Both the position numbers and the translations under genes were made by a program. The notes under the pieces are model-generated. The model saw only the letters and a list, made by a program, of their open reading frames with translations, ran no database searches and was not told where the DNA came from. Of a DNA stretch of 64,000 nucleotides, positions 57,620 through 64,000 are shown piece after piece; position 1 is the first letter of the stretch, and each line of letters starts with the position of its first letter. The stretch is from Siphonodentalium dalli. Its lineage: Eukaryota > Mollusca > Scaphopoda > Gadilida > Siphonodentaliidae. The stretch is taken from the NCBI GenBank assembly GCA_032622095.1, contig CP136064.1, positions 144,289,954 through 144,353,953 on the forward strand. Direction: 5' to 3'.

Positions 57620-60290
57620 ATTGTTTATCTCCTAATAGAACTACCTTATGGCCACAGCTTCAGTTAAAACTGGAGCTGTATCCCTCGATTTGTGGTGTTT
57701 TCATGACTTAAAATAGCGTATGTGTCACATAAACAGTTATAATTGCATCTTTGTTATTTGCCAGCCGCTTTTTGTAAAGTGTCACATGCTGTCGGAGACC
57801 AATACAGCTTTATATATCGTATATTGTCGGATAGAATAGCCATTCGGCCACAACATATGCTGATATTGAGAGCATAATCCCTTCAGTGCATGATGTGTTC
57901 AAGACTTCAAATATGGTAGGGTACATAAAACAGTGAACATTTGCCAGCCGCTTGTTGTGTATTGGCACATGGTGCAGACTTTCGGGACCAACACATGTGT
58001 ATATCCTGATAACAGTTAACCTTTGGTCAAACCCTCGGTTAATATTGAGAGCATATCATTTCAGCATGTGACTCTTCAAGACTTCAAATAAAGTAAAAGT
58101 GTGCCTTTCTTATTTTCCAGCCACTTTTCGTTAAGTGCTCATTCTTTCTGAATCTATATACATTGTGTACATCCTTATACAACTCGCCATTGTCCATACA
58201 CTCAGTCAACGAGGATATCGTTCCAGTCCGTGGGGTGTTTTAGTCTTCAAATTGGGTAGGGGTAATAAAAACAGTGGAAAACCGCATTATTTATTTTCCA
58301 GTCGCTTTTTGTATAGTGTCCCTGACTTCCGGGTAACAACCCGTCTGTAACAATTGTATATTTCCTGATGTAATAGCCATTTGACATTGGGAACATTTTA
58401 TCGTTTGTCATCTGCTTCGGTTAAGGTGCCACGGTGTTCTCGCGAACGTGTGGTTCACGAGAGCATTGCATCTTTTCTGACAGAACAGCCATTCGGCCAC
58501 AATCTCGAGTGATATTGATAACAACATATACCTTCAGCTGGTGGTGCGTTCGTGACTTCAAATAGGCATTGGAGTCCCCTAATACAGTGAAAATTAGCCC
58601 TTTGGTCCTTTTCGTTTGCCGGCCGCTTGTTGTTAAGTGCCATAGGCTTTCGGGAACCATCTAATCCATAACACATCCGTATTTTCGGATAATACTACCA
58701 TCTGTCCACACCCTCAGTTAACATTGAGAGCATTATTTGTTTAAGACTTCAAGTGGGAAAGTGGGGTCCTCAAAACATAGAAAATTCGCCATTCGTGTTT
58801 GCCAGCCGCTTTTTGTAAAGTGCCCCAAGATTTCGGGGGAACCAAACCACCGATATCAATTGGTAATTCCGTGATAGCACAACCTTTTGTTCACACAATC
58901 AGCTAACAATGAGAGCACATAACTTCAGTTCATGCTGTGTTCAAGATAATGAATGGGTTGAGGATTCCCCAAAACAGTGAGTATTCGCCTGTCTCATTGC
59001 CAACCGCTTTTTGTAAAGTGACCCAGACATTCAGGAACCAACCCATCCATACAATATGTGAATTTCTTGTGAAGCGTCCATTTCTCTACACACTCAGTTA
59101 ATATTGGGTGCATACCCTTTTACCCTTTTAGTTCATGGTGTGTTCAAGACTTCAAATGGGGTAGTGTGGCCTCAAAACAAAGAAAATTCACATTTCGTAT
59201 TTGCAAGCCGTCTTTTGTAAAGTGCCCCAGGATTTCGGGAACCAAACCACCCATACACATTGTATATAATACACGATAGCACTACTTTTCATCTTCAGTT
59301 AATACTGAGAGCATATATATAGCTTCAGTTCAGTGTGTGCTCAATAGATCAAATAGGCTATGGGTACCCAAAACAGTGATAATTCGCCTTTCTCGTTTGC
59401 TAGCCACTTTTTGTAAAGTGTCCCAGACATTCGAAACCAACCCATCCATTAAAGATGCATATTTACTGAATTACCTACCATTTGTCCACACCCTCATTTA
59501 ATATTGAGAGCATATCCATTCAATTCGTGGTGTGTTTAAGACCTTAAATGGGGTAAGGTGCTCAAAGAAAATTCAACTTTCGTATTTTCCAGCCGCCTTT
59601 TGTAAAGTACCCTAGGATTTTGGGAACCAAACTACCCATATAAATTGTATATTCCCTGATAGGACTACCTTTTGTTCACACTGTCAGTTAATGATAAGAG
59701 CATATATATTTGGCGCATGGTGTGTTCAAGTTTTAAATGGGCTTATAAAGGGGTCACACAGAAAAAAATAATATTGCCAAAGGCTTTCGGGAACCAACCC
59801 ATCCATAAACACTCAATGAACTGATATTACTACCCTTTGTCCACGTCATCAGTGAATATTTAGAGCAACCCTTTCAGTTCGTGGTTTGTTCAACTTTACT
59901 TATCTGCCGCTTTGTGTATAGCGACACAGGCACAAGCCACCCACACACATTATGTATTATCTGATAGCACTACCTTCCAGTCACACTCTCTGTTAATATA
60001 TAGAGCATATAGCTTCAGTTCGTATTATGTTCAAGACTTTAATTAAATGGGGTAGTTTGTTCTCGAAAAATAAAAAATTCGCCTTTCATATTTGCCACGC
60101 AGCCGCGTTTTGTAAAGTGCCACACTATTTCGGGAACCAACCCATCCATAAACATTGTGTATTTCCTTATATAACTATCATTTGTTGACACCCTCAGTTA
60201 ATATTGAGATCATATTCCGTCAGTTCGTGGTGTGTTCATGACTTATAATATTGTAAGGGGACATCAAAACATAGAACATAGTTGAACTAA
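57620..60290. repeat. ~195-bp tandem array, about 13 diverged units
   Basis: The anchor CCAGCCGCTTTTTGTAAAGTG or a variant occurs near 57762, 57944, 58118, 58300, 58618, 58800, 58998, 59203, 59399, 59589, 59900 and 60098, mean spacing ~195 bp. Other shared words are TTCGGGAACCAACCCATCCAT, CACACCCTCAGTTAATATTG and GTGTGTTCAAGACTTCAAAT. Units are diverged and some are truncated (58403, 59770). Not coding. Confidence 0.88.
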
Positions 60291-60512
60291 CGCTTGCTAC
60301 CTTGGTCAGACTAGTTTATGAGATATCAAATACAATATCCATTGTTTCTATGTTTTGGTCGATTTAGATGGACTCTAATAATCATTATGGCAGCAACAAC
60401 GTTTCTGTTCTGTATATGTTAGTCTATATTATATGTCGATTAGAACATATGCTTTAGTTGTATACAAAGTCTCTATATATTAAAATAAAATTGCATTGAT
60501 ATTATAAATAAC

Positions 60513-60800
60513 ATGTGTTGTTGTTGTAACTGGGAGTTTGGAAGCATGGGGACATCTTTAACCATGCTCGCGGTGTCTACGGGTCCTGTTTTCATCGCAC
60601 GAATCATGATTTGATGCACATTAGAATCATTTAGAAAAGTTGTCGTTGACATAAATATGTATTTTCTCTACCAAAACGCGTTTGGGGAGCGATACCTAAA
60701 TACAATATCTGGAAAACCATTCTCAATTTTTGTCAAATTCTTTCTACTTGTGATATCCAGATAACTACTGAGCCATGTGAATTATATAGTTGGCCATGTG
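60513..60800 (+). repeat. ~600-bp dispersed repeat, copy 2 (truncated)
   Basis: Starts TGTTGTTGTTGTAACTGGGA like copy 3 and ends where copy 3 continues past CAGATAACTACTGAGCCAT. Confidence 0.7.
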
Positions 60801-60818
60801 TTGTTTATAACATAGAGA

Positions 60819-60938
60819 GTAATCAATTGGTTTCGATGATTACGTGACATAATTCACGAGGGGAGCCGGGCCTGGTAAAACCCGAGGACCGGCTACCCGA
60901 GTGAATTATGTCACGTAATCATCGAAACCAATGGATTA
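60819..60938. repeat. Large hairpin with 32-bp perfect arms
   Basis: Arms at 60826-60857 and 60901-60932 are perfect inverted copies (ATTGGTTTCGATGATTACGT...). They extend further outward with one mismatch. The 43-nt centre contains a second inverted pair (GAGCCGGG / CCGGCTACCC). Confidence 0.9.
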
Positions 60939-61733
60939 TTCTGTTTATTACACACTTTCAACCACTAAAAGTTGCTAATGCTAAAGAGAAGATGTGACAA
61001 AATAAGCCCAGATCAGCTGATTCTCCCATTTTGAACCCCAACGTACAGTTGCGCTTGCAGTTACGCGGATGGACACATAATTTAAATAATTGTGACGTAA
61101 CGATACCGATTGACCTCATAATTTGATGCGATTCATTTTGTATGGGTGTTTATTCTGACCGAACAAGCATGGCACTTGGAACGGGATATTGTGAAGATTC
61201 TGATGGTGTGTGTAAATAATGTTGGTTCGTACAGGAAATGTTTGGAAATCGTGCTAAAAGTAGAAAGATAAGTTTCGAAGTGACGATATTTTAATCATCG
61301 ACGTAAACAAACTCTCGAAGAGCAACACGTGGAAATTCAGCTCGGAACTGGATAAATTTATTGTTCACATGGAATTGTTCATAGTTCATTTGACTGGAAT
61401 ATATATGACATCGTCCGAATCATCGGAGTCGATAATAGGTAAGATTCTTCTTCATTTTACCAGTTTATTAACCGCTTCTGCATCATCGTTAGCAGTTCGT
61501 TTCTGTTCAACTTCAACCATGTTTGAATCGCAGAAAGTGAAAATAGTTCCGGTTTAGAGCGGAACTGTCCAAAATCGCGTGCTCTCACCGGTGACGTAAT
61601 TCACAGGTGTGACATTATCACTTTTAACTCACCAAGAAATCCTTATAAATCACGTCTAAGTGTGTAATAAAAATATTTAAGTACTATAAAATCGATGTTA
61701 ATGCATAAAGAATTACCTGTTATCAATACAATA
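60939..61733. other. No gene; possible MITE
   Basis: TTATTACACACTT (60945-60957) and its complement (61658-61670) are a 13-bp inverted pair enclosing ~725 bp. No clear target duplication was found, so an element is only suggested. No coding exon is supported. Confidence 0.35.
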
Positions 61734-62325
61734 TGTTGTTGTTGTAACTGGGGGTATGGAAGCATGAACACACCCGTAATCAATTAAACGGTATCTTTGG
61801 ACAAAACTTTCAGTACGAGATTCATATTTGGTCCCATTAAGATCAATTAGAAAATATTTGTAAAGTCGTTATCAAAAATATTTATTTTTTCGACCAAAAA
61901 CGTGTTTTGGGGAGGGGTAGCTAAAATCCAGTATCTCGCAAACCGTTCAAAATTTCTGTTAACTTCTTTCTTCATATGGTTCTCTGATAACTACTACGCC
62001 ATATGGATTTCGGCATTATTGCAATATCTGTTTGAATGAAAATATTTGAAAAATAATATTTTTGTGAAAAATGAATGTTTCGGCTCTAAATGGCAGGAAA
62101 ATCTATATTAACCAACACTTTTTGCATATGAAAAAGAGACATTGTATGATGTAGTAATTTTAATACAAACAATGTGGCCAAATAATTTAGGACATATCCG
62201 CAGGGCTCGCTTTACCAAAATCGTTAATTTCTTGAAAAGTCACTGGTGGGTATCGTTCATCGTCGATTTGACAATAGCCACCACCAATTCCGTTATTTCT
62301 CACTATCATTTTCGTCCACAGTATA
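61734..62325 (+). repeat. ~600-bp dispersed repeat, copy 3
   Basis: Reverse complement of 56426-57060, with AACGTGTTTTGGGGAGGGG, CTCGCAAACCGTTCAAAAT and CGATTTGACAATAGCCACCA. It ends within the non-LTR fragment at 62315-62720. Confidence 0.75.
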
Positions 62326-62720
62326 TATTTGATACGTGTCTTCAATCGCACCACACGCGCAACGGTCAGTAACGGATATATAATTAGAGAGTTTGTGACT
62401 ATTTAAGTTACTACATTCAGTACGCAGGCGAGTATTTAATATCTGAGCTCTTCGATTGTACGAGCAATAGTACCAAGGCTTCATTCGTTTTACATTATTG
62501 TTAATTTCTTTTTTAAATTGGTCAAAATCAGATATGGTTTTAGTTTCTTCTGCCAATGAATTCCACAGAGAGGTGGTTTCTAGAATAAATGAATTTTCGT
62601 GCGATCTAGTATTCCATCTAAGGGACTCTATATTCGTTCGCATTTCGAGTTTCTATGTTTGATTCGGATGCCTCAGATACACGAGCAGGAAGTAAATTGT
62701 TCAGCTAGTTAAGGGCGTTG
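62315..62720 (-). pseudogene. Non-LTR retrotransposon C-terminal fragment, minus strand
   Basis: Encodes NLLPARVSEASES in one frame near 62700, then SFILETTSLWNSLAEETK, RRAQILNTRLRTECSNLN and CACGAIEDTYQ. This is the same conserved tail as at 57080-57485, but N-terminally longer. It stops exactly where the ~600-bp repeat begins, after EDTY. At least one frameshift lies near 62640. Confidence 0.75.
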
Positions 62721-64000
62721 TCTTGTATCAATTTGTGGAATAGGTATAATCGGGATTTCTCGCACCGTTGGCTTAAGAGTTCCCATCCAGTTTCTTATAA
62801 CAGGGTTTCAAAACTGGCAGATCTAGTTAGTTTAAACGGTATTTATTCCATGAACAATACAACATAAATTACAACATATCAGAATGTAACATCATGGACC
62901 GGATTCGACATCAAGCGTGTGTGCTTATGTGAGTCGTTTCCGGGAATCAGTTTTTTATCGACCCAGCGAGAGAGCGACTGTCTGATTTATATAATATTGT
63001 GTCGTACGATATACTATCCTTAATCCAGGTATTACTGTCGTTCCATGTCGCCGATTATTACTCTCGCGAGGTGGGGTGGGTATATGTACGTCAGGTAATG
63101 GCATTGTGTAATTGTGTATAGGCATGAAGAATAATTAATGTTTATTTCAGCCAAACCTTGGCTGTTTATTTCACACCACTTTCTGGGATAACCTGTGTGT
63201 CGACTGAGAACCTGTGTGTCAATTGAGGAGAACACACGGAGGATTTGTGTAAATGTTAGCCCAAACGACATTTCGAAGTAACGACGGGTTTGTTGTTTAT
63301 TTCGAGGAATAATACCGCATCATATGAATTCAGCCCAAATATATTGACAGGTGTCAAGGGTCTAACTCTATACTGAGCAATAAATAACTAATATTAATAA
63401 ATACCGAGTATATTTAATTTAACGCCAATGGGTCGTTTATGTGCGTTTAAGAGTGTATTTATGCCTAAAGCAAAGTGAAATAACGATCTTAAAATGAATT
63501 GGCCGGTATATTTTATTAGTTATCAGGGTTACCAGGGTCGTAGTTGCATAAATTACAATATATTTTATGTTTATGCTAAGATAACTTGATCGGTATTGAG
63601 GTTAACACAAATCCCATATATGGAAATTCCAAATATGGAAAGTGACGTGCGCAAAACAGATAAAACGACGAAATGTTGTCAAATTCCACGTCTGAATACG
63701 CGTCTTATTCTCACTTATACCGTGTTTATATCAGTGTTATTCTATGTGTTGTTGTGTATTGTATTACTTTGATCAAGGTTGCGCTTTTGTTATTCTCACA
63801 AAAGGTAAATTTGATGCGTGTTTGATGCGTGTTTACATTTCAAAATTGCGTCTGCCATCTACAGTAACACTAACAGTGCGACGGAATTCCACATGTCCGA
63901 GCGCCATTGACTGATTGATTCCTTAATTACGAGACTAATTTATCGAATGAGGTCAAATTTTCGCATATAACAAGACTCGTATGTTATTCTGCACCATTCT
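62721..64000. other. No gene recognised
   Basis: No repeat or coding exon could be supported. It may be single-copy flanking DNA. Confidence 0.45.

Overview
The window is nuclear DNA from an animal, most likely a marine invertebrate. It is AT-rich, its genes are split by GT-AG introns, and it is packed with non-LTR retrotransposons, terminal-inverted-repeat (TIR) elements and satellites. Nothing bacterial (operons, ribosome binding sites) is seen. The phylum cannot be fixed from sequence alone. No tRNA or rRNA gene was recognised.

Left part (1-13.7 kb). Two related Jockey/CR1-superfamily non-LTR retrotransposons lie in opposite orientations. Copy 1 (1-2900, +) is cut by the window edge and has several frameshifts. 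Copy 2 (4889-11235, -) appears full length: 5' UTR, ORF1, endonuclease and reverse transcriptase, between perfect 27-bp target-site duplications. It is disabled by one frameshift in ORF1 and one between endonuclease and reverse transcriptase. A third, unrelated non-LTR 3' end with a GAA-type tail sits at 11.8-12.2 kb.

Satellite part (13.7-22.0 kb). A ~470-bp satellite is organised as a trimeric higher-order repeat of ~1.42 kb. A 2.35-kb TIR element carrying a broken KDZ-type transposase interrupts it.

Transposon nest (22-40 kb). Foldback and TIR elements are inserted in one another: a TTAA-flanked element, a hAT element with an exact 8-bp duplication, and a three-level nest at 30.8-34.0 kb holding a hAT transposase C-terminus. 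The most unusual structures are arrays of short perfect palindromes that all share the core CTTAAG. One type (TTTTACTTAAGTAAAA) forms two clusters. The other (TTTGCGCTTAAGCGCAAA) fills the subterminal regions of a TIR family with 6-bp target duplications.

Only host-type gene (38.1-42.7 kb). Four exons of a RecQ-like helicase are on the + strand, with two in-frame stops and one out-of-phase donor, so it is probably a pseudogene. Its 3' end has been duplicated in tandem about four times (42.6-45.8 kb), and one copy holds a transposon whose empty site is visible in the neighbouring copy.

Right part (45.8-64 kb). This is mostly repeats: a minisatellite, a compact foldback element, clusters of short elements whose repeat units carry nuclear-receptor-like (TCAAGGTCA) or NRF-1-like (GCGCATGCGC) words, a ~182-bp and a ~195-bp tandem array, three copies of a ~600-bp dispersed repeat, two non-LTR C-terminal fragments and a large perfect hairpin. 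No intact gene with a cellular function was found in the window.
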